From Pseudonocardia sp. MH-G8 (GTDB lineage Bacteria > Actinomycetota > Actinomycetes > Mycobacteriales > Pseudonocardiaceae): 64,000 nucleotides of DNA. This document shows, one piece after another, positions 41,177 to 50,103 of the stretch (position 1 is the stretch's first letter; every line of letters begins with the position of its first letter). Where the stretch lies: contig NZ_NKYF01000005.1 in assembly GCF_002262885.1 (NCBI RefSeq), positions 1-64,000 on the forward strand. Direction: 5' to 3'. The position numbers and the translations under genes are program-made. The notes beneath the pieces are model-generated. The model was not told where the DNA came from, did no database searches, and worked only from the letters and a program-made list of their open reading frames with translations.

Positions 41177-42229
41177 TCAGGCGCCGGGCGGCGGGGCCGT
41201 GGTGTTGCGGACGACGAGTTCCGTGGCCAGCTCCACGTGGTGGGAGTCGAGCGTCTCGCCTGCAGCCAGGCGCAGCACGGTCTTGAGGGCGACGCGGCCC
41301 ATCTCGCGCAGCGGCTGGCGGATCACCGTGAGCGGGGGAGCGGCCATCGTGGCCACCTCGGTGTCGTCGAAGCCGGTGACGCTGAGCTCGTCGGGGATCC
41401 GCAGGCCCCGCACGCGCGCCGCCTCCATGATCCCCAGCGCGATGGTGTCGCTGCCGCCGACGATGGCCGTGGGCCGGGTCGGCAGGTCCAGCAGCGCGGC
41501 GCCCGCGCGGCGTCCGACGTCGTAGCTGAAGTCCTCGCCGTGGACGAACTCGGGACGCGCGGTGATCCCGGCGGTCTCCAGCGCGGCGCGGTAGCCGTGC
41601 AGCCGTGCCTGGTTGCAGCCGGCTGTCGGCGGGCCTCCGACGTAGGCGATGTCGCGGTGGCCGAGACCGATCAGGTGCTGGGTGGCGGTCATACCGCCGG
41701 CGAAGTTCGTGGAGCCGACGCTGGTGACCTCGGCGCGCGGCAGGTTCAGCGGGTCCATCAGGACCAGCGGCACGCCGGCGAGCGCGAGCGCGTGGATGTG
41801 CGCCTGGGTGAGGGCACCGGTGACGACGATGACGCCCACGCGCCCGGCGGCGGCGAGGCGGCGGGCCCACGCCTGCGGGGTGGTGCCGGAGAGGCGGTCG
41901 TCGAGCGCGCCGACCACGACCGAGGCGCCTGCCTGTGCGCCCGCGTGGACCAGCCCCTCGATGACCTGGGTGGAGTACGCCCCGAACGAGCCGTGGATGA
42001 GCAGCTCCACCGTGGCCGGCGCGGTCGAGGTGCGCCGGGTGGACGGAGGCACGTAGTCGTGGCGGCGCAGCAGTTCCTCCACGAGCGCGCGCGTGCCCGC
42101 GGCGACGTCGTCCCGGCCGTTGACGACCTTGGAGACCGTGGCGACCGACACCCCGGCCGACGCTGCGACGGTGGCGAGCGTCGCGCGTGTGGCGGACCGG
42201 CGTGGGGCAGGCCTTTCCAGTGCACCCAC
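41177..42229 (-). CDS. LacI-family regulator 2
   Basis: A 350-residue repressor: helix-turn-helix ATLATVAASAGVSVATVSKV (about 15-34), then a ligand-binding domain with TNFAGGMTATQHLIGLGHRD and GFDDTEVATM. GTG 42229 is chosen because AGGAGGAGG lies 7 bases upstream on the minus strand; upstream codons to 42280 lack a ribosome binding site. It is divergent from a sugar importer with ThuA/ThuB-like enzymes and surely controls it. Three TTTCGA-containing sites lie in between. Confidence 0.9.
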   Translation of the reverse strand: MGALERPAPRRSATRATLATVAASAGVSVATVSKVVNGRDDVAAGTRALVEELLRRHDYVPPSTRRTSTAPATVELLIHGSFGAYSTQVIEGLVHAGAQAGASVVVGALDDRLSGTTPQAWARRLAAAGRVGVIVVTGALTQAHIHALALAGVPLVLMDPLNLPRAEVTSVGSTNFAGGMTATQHLIGLGHRDIAYVGGPPTAGCNQARLHGYRAALETAGITARPEFVHGEDFSYDVGRRAGAALLDLPTRPTAIVGGSDTIALGIMEAARVRGLRIPDELSVTGFDDTEVATMAAPPLTVIRQPLREMGRVALKTVLRLAAGETLDSHHVELATELVVRNTTAPPPGA

Positions 42230-42288
42230 GGCAATGCCTCCTCCTCTGACGACGCGCAGTCTAGGCAGACCACGGAGCACAGCGCCAC

Positions 42289-42420
42289 CGAAACTTTTCG
42301 AGATCGAGCCCGGGAAGACGTTTCGATATCGGGCTGGCCACGGGCTGTATCTGGCTATTGACCCGCTTCCGCTCCACTGCCTATCGTCTGCGGCGCACGC
42401 CAGCTGTTTCGAAAAGTATC
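42289..42420. promoter_or_regulatory. LacI 2 operator cluster and importer promoter
   Basis: Three related sites share TTTCGA: CGAAACTTTTCG (42289-42300, perfect arms), CGTTTCGATATCG (42319-42331) and TGTTTCGAAAAG (42405-42416, with palindromic TTTCGAAA). Between the second and third lies the rightward promoter TTGACC (42358-42363), 18-bp spacer, TATCGT (42382-42387). The third site is therefore just past the transcription start, the same layout as at 32408. Confidence 0.65.
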
Positions 42421-42485
42421 GGCATGGCGGCCCCCGCTCGAACGGAGCGGCCGCAGTGGTGCGGCCCGGCGCAACGGAGATCGAC

Positions 42486-43808
42486 GTGGATCAGAACCCG
42501 CTTTCCCGAAGGTCGTTCCTGGCCCTCGCGATGGCCGCACCTCTTGGCGCGAGCGCGCTCGCCGCATGCGGCACCACGGGCCCCGGCCAGGCGGCCGCAG
42601 GCGAGGCGAGCATCTGGTACCTCACCGGCCAGCCCCAGGAGGGCCTTCGCAAGGCGACGGTCGACGCGTTCAACGCCTCGCACCCCGACGGGCAGCTCGC
42701 GGCCACGTTCTTCGAGAACGACGCGTACAAGACCCGGATCCGCACGGCCGTCGGCGCGAACCAGGCGCCCTCCGCCATCTGGACCTGGGGCGGCGGCGGC
42801 CTGCGCGACTACGTGAACAACGGTCAGGTGGACGACCTCACCGACTGGTTCGCGCAGAACCCCGAGATCAAGTCGAAGCTGTTCGAGAACGCGTTCCCCG
42901 CGGCCACGATCGACGGACGCATCTACGCGATGCCGTGCGAGCAGGTGTCGCCGATCGTCATGTTCCACAACAAGCAGCTGTTCGAGCAGGTCGGCGCGCA
43001 GCCGCCGACCACGTGGGACGAGCTGATGGCGCTCGTGCCGGTGTTCAACGACGCGGGCATCGCACCGTTCTCGCTCGCCGGGCAGTCGCGCTGGACCAAC
43101 ATGATGTGGCTGGAGTTCCTGTTCGACCGGCAGGGCGGCCCCGAGGTCTTCGACGCCATCGCGGCGGGCGAGCCGGACGCCTGGTCGCACCCGGCCGCGA
43201 TCGCCGGGCTGACGAAGGTGCAGGACCTCGTGCGGGCGAACGGGTTCGCCAACGGGTTCCAGTCGATCTCCGCCGACGCCAACGCCGACCAGGCGCTGCT
43301 GCACCAGGGCCGGGCCGCGATGATGCTGCACGGCGCGTGGACGTACGGCTCCATGAAGGAGGAGGGCGGCGACTTCGTGACCGGCGGGCACCTGGGCTGG
43401 TCCCAGTTCCCGGCCATCGAGGGCGGCGCGGGTGACCCCACCGCCGGCGTCGGCAACCCGGCGTCGTTCCTCGCGCTGTCCTCCCAGGCCTCGGAGGAGC
43501 AGAAGGCCATCGCGCTGGACTACTTCGCCAACGGCCTGCTCACCGACGCCGACATCGACGGCTGGGTCGCCAGTGGTGCCGTGCCGATCGTCCAGGGCGT
43601 CGACAGCAAGTTCTCCGGGCCGGACGCTCCGTTCCAGCAGTTCGTCTACGACTCGGCCACCCAGGCGTCGAGCTGGGTGCACTCCTGGGACCAGGCGCTG
43701 CTGCCCGGCCCCGCGGAACAGCTGCTCAACAACATCGAGCAGCTGTTCTCGCTGTCGATCACACCGGAGCAGTTCGCCACCAACATGAATGCGGTCCCCT
43801 CGTCGTGA
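42486..43808 (+). CDS. Sugar ABC importer substrate-binding lipoprotein (Tat)
   Basis: A 440-residue family 1 solute-binding protein. The leader has the twin-arginine motif SRRSFLAL and a lipobox ending LAAC with the lipidated cysteine at residue 28. The mature domain includes IWTWGGGGLRDYV and HQGRAAMMLHG, typical of disaccharide binders. GTG 42486 follows CGGAG. First gene of an operon with two permeases, ThuA and a Gfo/Idh/MocA dehydrogenase, suggesting a disaccharide or glycoside ligand. Confidence 0.92.
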   Translation: MDQNPLSRRSFLALAMAAPLGASALAACGTTGPGQAAAGEASIWYLTGQPQEGLRKATVDAFNASHPDGQLAATFFENDAYKTRIRTAVGANQAPSAIWTWGGGGLRDYVNNGQVDDLTDWFAQNPEIKSKLFENAFPAATIDGRIYAMPCEQVSPIVMFHNKQLFEQVGAQPPTTWDELMALVPVFNDAGIAPFSLAGQSRWTNMMWLEFLFDRQGGPEVFDAIAAGEPDAWSHPAAIAGLTKVQDLVRANGFANGFQSISADANADQALLHQGRAAMMLHGAWTYGSMKEEGGDFVTGGHLGWSQFPAIEGGAGDPTAGVGNPASFLALSSQASEEQKAIALDYFANGLLTDADIDGWVASGAVPIVQGVDSKFSGPDAPFQQFVYDSATQASSWVHSWDQALLPGPAEQLLNNIEQLFSLSITPEQFATNMNAVPSS

Positions 43809-44698
43809 GCAGCGGTTCGGTCAGCGTCCGGCAGGGCGGGTCACTCACGTGGCTCGTGCTGCCGGCGTTGGCATTCTTCACGGCGTTCGGGATCATCCCG
43901 CTGATCGGCGTGCTCGTCCTGAGCTTCACGAGCTGGAACGGCATCGGCGAGATCACGCCCACCGGGTTCGGCAACTGGGTGTCGGTGCTCGCCGACCCCG
44001 GCCTGCTGCACTCGCTCGGCGTCACGTTCCTGATCATGGCGCTGTCCTGGGCGGTGCAGACCCCGCTGAGCATCCTCCTCGGCGTGTTCATCTCGGGCCC
44101 GCACCGCTACCGCGCGGTGCTCGCGGTGCTGTACTTCACCCCGCTGCTGCTGAGCTCGGCGGCGATCGCGATCACCTACAAGGCGCTGCTGGACCCCAAC
44201 TTCGGTCTCGGTGCGTCGCTGGGGATCCCGCTGCTGGTGCAGAACTGGCTGGGTGACCCCGTCCTCGCGGTCGGCACGGTGGTCTTCATCGTGTCCTGGC
44301 AGTTCATCCCCTTCCACGCGCTGATCTACCAGGGCGCGGTGCGCCAGGTCCCCGCTTCGCTCTACGAGGCCTCCCGGATCGACGGTGCCGGGCGGGTGCG
44401 GCAGTTCTTCTCGATCACGCTGCCGCAGCTGAAGTACACGATGATCACGTCCTCGACGTTGATGGTGGCGGGATCGATGACGTTCTTCGACCTGATCTTC
44501 GTGCTCACCGGGGGCGGCCCGAGCGATGCCACCCGGGTGCTGGCGCTCGACATGTACCTGCGCGGTTTCCGGGGCAACGCGATGGGGCCGGCGAGCGTGA
44601 TCGCGCTGATCATCGTCGTCGTCGCGGTGCTGCTCGCGATGGGCATCCAGCGCCTCGGCGGCAAGGACGCGGGCGCGAGCCAGCTGGAAGGAGCCTGA
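43805..44698 (+). CDS. ABC sugar importer permease (MalF type)
   Basis: A 297-residue permease with six transmembrane helices and an EAA loop at about residue 184 (SLYEASRIDGAGRV). GTG 43805 overlaps the stop of the binding-protein gene (GTGA), so the two are coupled. It has a short cytoplasmic N-terminus, unlike the repeat-bearing permease at 33813. Forms the pore with the next gene product. Confidence 0.92.
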   Translation: MSSGSVSVRQGGSLTWLVLPALAFFTAFGIIPLIGVLVLSFTSWNGIGEITPTGFGNWVSVLADPGLLHSLGVTFLIMALSWAVQTPLSILLGVFISGPHRYRAVLAVLYFTPLLLSSAAIAITYKALLDPNFGLGASLGIPLLVQNWLGDPVLAVGTVVFIVSWQFIPFHALIYQGAVRQVPASLYEASRIDGAGRVRQFFSITLPQLKYTMITSSTLMVAGSMTFFDLIFVLTGGGPSDATRVLALDMYLRGFRGNAMGPASVIALIIVVVAVLLAMGIQRLGGKDAGASQLEGA

Positions 44699-44699
44699 C

Positions 44700-45614
44700 A
44701 TGGCCACACCGACCAGCACCACCGTCCCCGACGTGCGCTCCGGGGGCCCCGTGCCGGGTCCGCCGCCGAGGCGGGCGTCGCGACGGCGTCCGGCGGGCGC
44801 GGACCGGCCCAACTACCTCGGGGGCCTCGCGGGCTACGTGTGGCTCGCGATCATCATCGTCCCGATCTACTGGGTCGTCATCACCAGCTTCAAGCCGCAG
44901 TCGGCCTACTACACGAGCAACCCGATGCTGCCCGCCGAGCCGACCCTGGAGAACTACCAGGCGGTGTTCGAGGCCGACTTCCTCACCTACTTCCTCAACT
45001 CGGTGATCGTGACGCTCGGCGCGACGATCCCCGCGGTGCTGGTCTCGTTCATGGCGGCATTCGCGATCGTCCGCGGCGGGCGCGGCCGGTTCCTGCGGGT
45101 CAGCAACACCATCTTCCTGATGGGGCTGGCCTGCCCGCTCCAGGCCGTGATCATCCCGGTCTACCTGATCATCATCCGGCTGAGCCTCTACGACAGCCAC
45201 CTCGCGCTGATCCTGCCCTCGATCGCGTTCGCCATCCCGCTCTCGGTGCTGATCCTGGCGAACTTCATCCGGGACGTCCCGAACGAGCTGTTCGAGTCGA
45301 TGCGCCTGGACGGTGCCAGCGAGTGGGGCACGATGTGGCGGCTGGCGTTCCCGCTGACCAAGCCTGCGCTCATCACGGTGTCGATCTACCAGGGGCTGCA
45401 GGTGTGGAACGCGTTCCTGCTGCCGCTGGTGCTCACGCAGAGCCCGGAGATGCGGGTGCTCCCACTCGCGCTGTGGGCCTTCCAGGGCGAGTACGGGATC
45501 AACGTCCCGGCCGTGCTGGCGTCCGTGGTGCTCGCGACGCTGCCGATCCTCGCGCTGTACGTGGTCGGTCGGCGACACCTGTTGGCGGGAATGACCGCCG
45601 GTTTCTCGAAGTGA
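44700..45614 (+). CDS. ABC sugar importer permease (MalG type)
   Basis: A 304-residue permease. A proline/arginine-rich cytoplasmic tail (about 40 residues) is followed by six transmembrane helices, an EAA loop at about residue 195 (ELFESMRLDGASEW) and the ending GMTAGFSK. GGAG 5-8 bases before ATG 44700 is the ribosome binding site, and one base separates it from the preceding stop. As with the other two importers, no ATPase gene is present. Confidence 0.92.
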   Translation: MATPTSTTVPDVRSGGPVPGPPPRRASRRRPAGADRPNYLGGLAGYVWLAIIIVPIYWVVITSFKPQSAYYTSNPMLPAEPTLENYQAVFEADFLTYFLNSVIVTLGATIPAVLVSFMAAFAIVRGGRGRFLRVSNTIFLMGLACPLQAVIIPVYLIIIRLSLYDSHLALILPSIAFAIPLSVLILANFIRDVPNELFESMRLDGASEWGTMWRLAFPLTKPALITVSIYQGLQVWNAFLLPLVLTQSPEMRVLPLALWAFQGEYGINVPAVLASVVLATLPILALYVVGRRHLLAGMTAGFSK

Positions 45615-45624
45615 AGGGGTTCTC

Positions 45625-46320
45625 GTGACGGATCGGCAGGCACTGGTGGTGCGCGGCGGCTGGGAAGGACACCACCCGGTCGCGGCGACCGACCACTTCA
45701 TCCCGCACCTGCAGGAGAACGGCTTCGCCGTCCGGGCCGAGGACTCGCCGAAGGTCTACGCCGACGCCGAGTTCATGGCGGGCGTCGACCTGGTCATGCA
45801 GTGCATGACGATGAGCACCATCGAGAAGGACGAGCTCGCCGGGCTGACGAGGGCCGTCGCGAACGGCACCGGCCTCGCGGGCTGGCACGGCGGCATCGCC
45901 GACTCCTACCGCAACTCCAGCGACTACCTGCAGATGATCGGCGGCCAGTTCGCCTGCCACCCGCCGAAGAAGGCCGAGGAACGCACCGGCGAGCAGGCCG
46001 ACTACTTCATCCCGTACCGGGTGGAGATGCAGCCGGCGGCGGCGGATCACCCGATCACGCGGGGAATCGCCGACTTCGACCTCGTCACCGAGCAGTACTG
46101 GGTGCTCGCCGACTCCTACAACGACGTGCTGGCCACCACGACGGTGGCGTCGCACGAGTGGGAGCCGTGGCACCGGCCGGTCACCACACCCGCCATCTGG
46201 ACCCGCGGATGGGGCCGGGGCAAGGTCTTCGTCTGCACCCCGGGCCACGACATGGACGTGGTCCGCGACCCGAACGTCAACACGATCATCGAGCGGGGGC
46301 TGCTGTGGGCGGCCCGATGA
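45625..46320 (+). CDS. ThuA-like domain protein
   Basis: A 231-residue ThuA-family protein (glutamine-amidotransferase-like fold). The typical segments are GWEGHHPV, GWHGGIADSYR, DHPITRGI and PAIWTRGWGRGKVF. In rhizobia ThuA and ThuB act on 3-keto-disaccharides during trehalose or sucrose use. Here the next gene encodes a dehydrogenase of the ThuB type, overlapping it by four bases. GTG 45625 starts ten bases after the permease gene. The precise reaction of ThuA proteins is not certain. Confidence 0.87.
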   Translation: MTDRQALVVRGGWEGHHPVAATDHFIPHLQENGFAVRAEDSPKVYADAEFMAGVDLVMQCMTMSTIEKDELAGLTRAVANGTGLAGWHGGIADSYRNSSDYLQMIGGQFACHPPKKAEERTGEQADYFIPYRVEMQPAAADHPITRGIADFDLVTEQYWVLADSYNDVLATTTVASHEWEPWHRPVTTPAIWTRGWGRGKVFVCTPGHDMDVVRDPNVNTIIERGLLWAAR

Positions 46321-47408
46321 GGGTCGGGATCGTCGGCGCGGGCAACATCTCCGGCCAGTACTCGGCCTCCCTTGCGCGGCTGCCGCAACTGCAGGTCACC
46401 GCCGTCTGCGACCTGCGAGCCGACCGCGCCGAGGCGCTCGCCGCCCAGCACGGGGACGCGCGCGTGCTGGGGATGCCGGAGCTGCTCGCGGCGCCGGACG
46501 TCGACGTCGTGCTGGCGCTCACGCTGCCGGCCACGCACGCCGACGTCGCGCAGGCGGCGCTGGGCGCGGGCAAGCACGTGTACGTGGAGAAGCCGCTCGC
46601 CGCTTCCGTGGCGGAGGGCCGGGAGGTCGTCAAGGCGGCCGCCGCGTCCGGGCTGCGCGTGGGTTGCGCGCCCGACACGGTGCTCGGCACGGGCGTGCAG
46701 ACCGCGCGCGCCGTCGTCGACGCGGGCCGCATCGGCACGCCGCACGCCGCCACGGCGTTCATGACCACGCCCGGGCACGAGCGCTGGCACCCGGACCCCG
46801 AGTTCTACTACCAGCCCGGCGGCGGCCCGCTGCTGGACATGGGGCCCTACTACCTGACGTCGCTGGTGCACCTGCTCGGCCCGGTCGTGCGGGTCACGGG
46901 TGCCTCCGCGCGCCCGTCGGCCACCCGCACGATCGGGAAGGGCGCGCGGGCGGGGGAGTCGTTCGACGTCGCGATCGACTCCACGATCACCGGTGTTCTC
47001 GAGCACGCTTCCGGCGCCCTGTCGACGCTGATCATGAGCTTCGACATCTGGGCGGCCCGGCTGCCGCGCATCGAGGTGCACGGCACCGCGGGCTCGCTCT
47101 CGGTGCCCGACCCGAACCACTTCGACGGCCCCGTCGAGCTGTTCTCGGCGAGCGCGCCCGACGATGGCTGGGTGGACGTCGGCGTCGAGGCCGGCTACCG
47201 GGATGCCGGGCGCGGGTACGGGTTGGCCGATCTGGCCCTGGCGGTCGCGGCGGACCGCCCGCACCGCGCGGGCGACGAGCTGGGCCTGCACGTGCTCGAC
47301 ATCATGGAATCGGTCCAGCAGGCAGCTGACGATCACACGTCGGTGCAGCTCACGACGACGTGCCGCCGTCCGGACCCAGTGGCCGGGGTGGTGGACCTGA
47401 CGGCCTGA
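46317..47408 (+). CDS. Gfo/Idh/MocA-family dehydrogenase (ThuB-like)
   Basis: A 363-residue NAD(P)-dependent sugar oxidoreductase. The Rossmann motif GIVGAGNISGQY is at residues 4-15, the catalytic-lysine motif YVEKPLA near 95, and the C-terminal domain contains GGGPLLDMGPYYL. The ATG overlaps the ThuA stop (ATGA). It likely oxidises or reduces C3 of the imported sugar moiety, with the ThuA product acting next. Last gene of the LacI 2 operon. Confidence 0.9.
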   Translation: MRVGIVGAGNISGQYSASLARLPQLQVTAVCDLRADRAEALAAQHGDARVLGMPELLAAPDVDVVLALTLPATHADVAQAALGAGKHVYVEKPLAASVAEGREVVKAAAASGLRVGCAPDTVLGTGVQTARAVVDAGRIGTPHAATAFMTTPGHERWHPDPEFYYQPGGGPLLDMGPYYLTSLVHLLGPVVRVTGASARPSATRTIGKGARAGESFDVAIDSTITGVLEHASGALSTLIMSFDIWAARLPRIEVHGTAGSLSVPDPNHFDGPVELFSASAPDDGWVDVGVEAGYRDAGRGYGLADLALAVAADRPHRAGDELGLHVLDIMESVQQAADDHTSVQLTTTCRRPDPVAGVVDLTA

Positions 47409-47427
47409 GCACCCGCTCCCCGACCGG

Positions 47428-48105
47428 TCATGCGTCTCTCAGCATCGCCAGGACCATCCGGCGGGAGGCGCGGATGTGGGCCAGTGCCAGTTCCGCGGCC
47501 TTCTCGGCGTCGCGGTCGGCGAGGGCCCGGGCCAGGCGTTCGTGGTCGTCGAGCACCCGCTCGTGCTCGACGTTCTGGCGGAACAGCCAGCGCAGTCGCC
47601 CCGTCAGCGGTCCCAGCATCTCCGGGACGAGCGGGTTGCGGCCCAGCTGGTGCACCTGCTCGTGGAAGGCGGTGTTGGCCGCGTCGACACCCGGCGCGTC
47701 GCCGGCGCGGTGGGCCTCGCGGGCGGTCGTGACCAGCCGGCGCAGCTCCGCCAGCCCCACCTCGTCGGCCCGTTCGGCGGCCCGCCGGGCGGCGAGCACC
47801 TCGAGGGCCTCGCGCACGTCGAACAGGTTCTCCACGTCCTCCCGGTCGAGCTGCCGGACGAGCACCCCGCCGCGGCGGGGCAGGACCGAGACCATGCCCT
47901 CGCTCTCGAGCATCCGGATGGCCTCCCGGACGGGTAGCCGTGAGACGCCCAGCTCCGCGGCGAGGGCGATCTCGTAGAGCCGCTGGCCCGGCTCGATGCG
48001 GCCGTCGGCGATGCGCTCCCGCAGCTCGTCGCGAACCCGGTCACGCAGGGGGCCGCTGCCGCGATGGCGCACATCCGGGGCATCACCCGCGGCGTCGACG
48101 GCCAT
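47428..48105 (-). CDS. GntR-family regulator (FCD domain), allantoin/glyoxylate gene neighbour
   Basis: A 225-residue regulator with a winged helix (GQRLYEIALAAELGVSRLPV) and an FCD domain with metal/effector residues (NTAFHEQVHQLG; DDHERLARAL). ATG 48105 is supported by GGGAGG 4 bases upstream; an upstream in-frame ATG at 48159 is not. It is divergent from glyoxylate carboligase and allantoicase and probably controls them in response to a ureide or glyoxylate. A GTATAC core at 48227-48232 is a weak operator candidate. Confidence 0.9.
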   Translation of the reverse strand: MAVDAAGDAPDVRHRGSGPLRDRVRDELRERIADGRIEPGQRLYEIALAAELGVSRLPVREAIRMLESEGMVSVLPRRGGVLVRQLDREDVENLFDVREALEVLAARRAAERADEVGLAELRRLVTTAREAHRAGDAPGVDAANTAFHEQVHQLGRNPLVPEMLGPLTGRLRWLFRQNVEHERVLDDHERLARALADRDAEKAAELALAHIRASRRMVLAMLRDA

Positions 48106-48299
48106 CGCACCTCCCCGCTCGCCGGACCGCGGAAGTCTAGACGGCGGCAGAACGTGCATCGGGCCGCGCCGGAACCCCTTGACGTCAGCGCGGGCAGAAC
48201 CTCACACTTGTTCCCGCAATGAGAAAGTATACATCCACGATGCGGAAGTTGATCCGGTAGCAACTGCCTGACCTGCGCTGATCCGAGAGGTGACCGACC

Positions 48300-50069
48300 A
48301 TGCCCCGAATGACCGCCGCCCGCGCCGCCGTCGAGATCCTGGCGCGCGAGGGCGTCACCCGCGCCTTCGGGCTGCCCGGCGCCGCGATCAACCCCTTCTA
48401 CGCCGAGATGCGGGCGGCCGGCGGCATCTCGCACGTGCTCGCGCGGCACGTCGAGGGCGCGGCGCACATGGCGGAGGGCTACACGCGGGCCCGCGCGGGC
48501 AACATCGGCGTCTGCGTCGGCACCTCCGGGCCCGCGGGCACGGACATGATCACCGGTCTCTACTCCGCGGCCGCCGACTCGGTCCCGATCCTCGCGATCA
48601 CCGGGCAGGCTCCGGTGGCGAAGCTGCACAAGGAGGACTTCCAGGCCGTCGACATCGCCGCCGTCGCGGGCCCGCTCACGAAGATGGCCACGACGGTGCT
48701 CGAGGCCGCACAGGTGCCGGGGGTGTTCCAGCAGGCGTTCCACCTGATGCGCTCCGGGCGGCCCGGGCCGGTGCTGATCGACCTGCCGATCGACGTGCAG
48801 CAGACCGAGATCGAGTTCGACCCGGAAACCTACGCACCGCTGCCGGTGTACAAGCCCGTCGCGAGCCGCGCGCAGGTCGAGAAGGCACTGGACATGCTCG
48901 CCCGCGCCGAGCGGCCGGTGATCGTCGCCGGCGGCGGTGTGATCAACGCCGACGCCGCGGACCTGCTCGTGGAGTTCGCCGAGCTCGTCGGCGTGCCGGT
49001 GATCCCGACGCTCATGGGATGGGGCGCGATCCCCGACGACCACCCCCTCGCCGCCGGGATGGCGGGGCTGCAGACCGCGCACCGCTACGGCAACGCCACG
49101 TTCCTGGAGTCGGACTTCGTGCTCGGCATCGGCAACAGGTGGGCCAACCGGCACACCGGCGGCCTTGCCACCTACACCCGCGGCCGCACGTTCGTGCACG
49201 TCGACATCGAGCCCACGCAGATCGGGCGGGTCTTCGCGCCCGACTACGGCATCGCCTCCGACGCGCGCGCGGCGCTGGAGCTGTTCGTCGCGGTCGCGGG
49301 GGAGCGGCGGCACGCGCTGCCGGACCGCTCGACGTGGGTGGACGCCTGCGCCGAGCGCAAGCGCACGATGCTGCGCCGCACCCACTTCGACGACGTCCCG
49401 ATCAAGCCGCACCGCGTGTACGAGGAGATGAACCGCGCCTTCGGGCCGGACACCCGCTACGTCACGACGATCGGGCTCTCGCAGATCGCCGCGGCGCAGT
49501 TCCTGCACGTCTACCGCCCGCGGCACTGGATCAACGCGGGGCAGGCGGGCCCGTTGGGCTGGACCCTGCCGGCGGCGCTGGGTGTGTGCGCCGCCGAACC
49601 GGAGGCCACCGTGGTGGCGCTCTCGGGAGACTACGACTTCCAGTTCATGATCGAGGAGCTGGCGGTGGGGGCGCAGTTCCAGCTGCCCTACATCCACGTG
49701 GTCGTGAACAACGCCTACCTCGGCCTGATCCGCCAGGCCCAGCGCGGGTTCGACATGGACTACTGCGTGCAGCTGTCGTTCGAGAACATCAACGCGCCCG
49801 AGCTGGGCGGGTACGGTGTCGACCACGTCGCGGTCGCCGAGGGCCTGGGCTGCAAGGCGCTGCGCGTGCGCCGCCCCGACGACCTGGTGCCCGCGTTCGA
49901 GAAGGCGCGCACGCTGATGGCCGAGTACCGGGTGCCCGTCGTCGTCGAGGTGGTGCTCGAGCGGGTCACGAACATCGCGATGGGCACCGAGCTGGACAAC
50001 GTGAACGAGTTCGGGGAGCTCGCGACGACCCGCGAGCACGCTCCCACCGCGCTGGGCGCGCTGGCGTGA
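48300..50069 (+). CDS. gcl: Glyoxylate carboligase
   Basis: A 589-residue thiamine diphosphate enzyme that joins two glyoxylates to tartronate semialdehyde plus CO2. Long stretches follow the known Gcl sequence: [46 protein letters not shown] and [19 protein letters not shown]. Decisive is valine at residue 51, where other enzymes of this family have a catalytic glutamate; Val51 is diagnostic of Gcl. The ThDP/Mg motif is SGDYDFQ with NNAYLGL. A GAGAGG box precedes ATG 48300. It consumes glyoxylate released from ureidoglycolate, consistent with allantoicase next to it. Confidence 0.97.
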   Translation: MPRMTAARAAVEILAREGVTRAFGLPGAAINPFYAEMRAAGGISHVLARHVEGAAHMAEGYTRARAGNIGVCVGTSGPAGTDMITGLYSAAADSVPILAITGQAPVAKLHKEDFQAVDIAAVAGPLTKMATTVLEAAQVPGVFQQAFHLMRSGRPGPVLIDLPIDVQQTEIEFDPETYAPLPVYKPVASRAQVEKALDMLARAERPVIVAGGGVINADAADLLVEFAELVGVPVIPTLMGWGAIPDDHPLAAGMAGLQTAHRYGNATFLESDFVLGIGNRWANRHTGGLATYTRGRTFVHVDIEPTQIGRVFAPDYGIASDARAALELFVAVAGERRHALPDRSTWVDACAERKRTMLRRTHFDDVPIKPHRVYEEMNRAFGPDTRYVTTIGLSQIAAAQFLHVYRPRHWINAGQAGPLGWTLPAALGVCAAEPEATVVALSGDYDFQFMIEELAVGAQFQLPYIHVVVNNAYLGLIRQAQRGFDMDYCVQLSFENINAPELGGYGVDHVAVAEGLGCKALRVRRPDDLVPAFEKARTLMAEYRVPVVVEVVLERVTNIAMGTELDNVNEFGELATTREHAPTALGALA

Positions 50070-50103
50070 GCGGGCCCGTGACCCGGCTGCAGAGAGGTGG
50101 AGG

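Noticed and set aside
48227..48232. GTATAC as operator of the 47428 regulator
   Set aside because: A six-base palindrome alone in a 194-bp intergenic region is too weak to list as a feature without binding data or a second copy.
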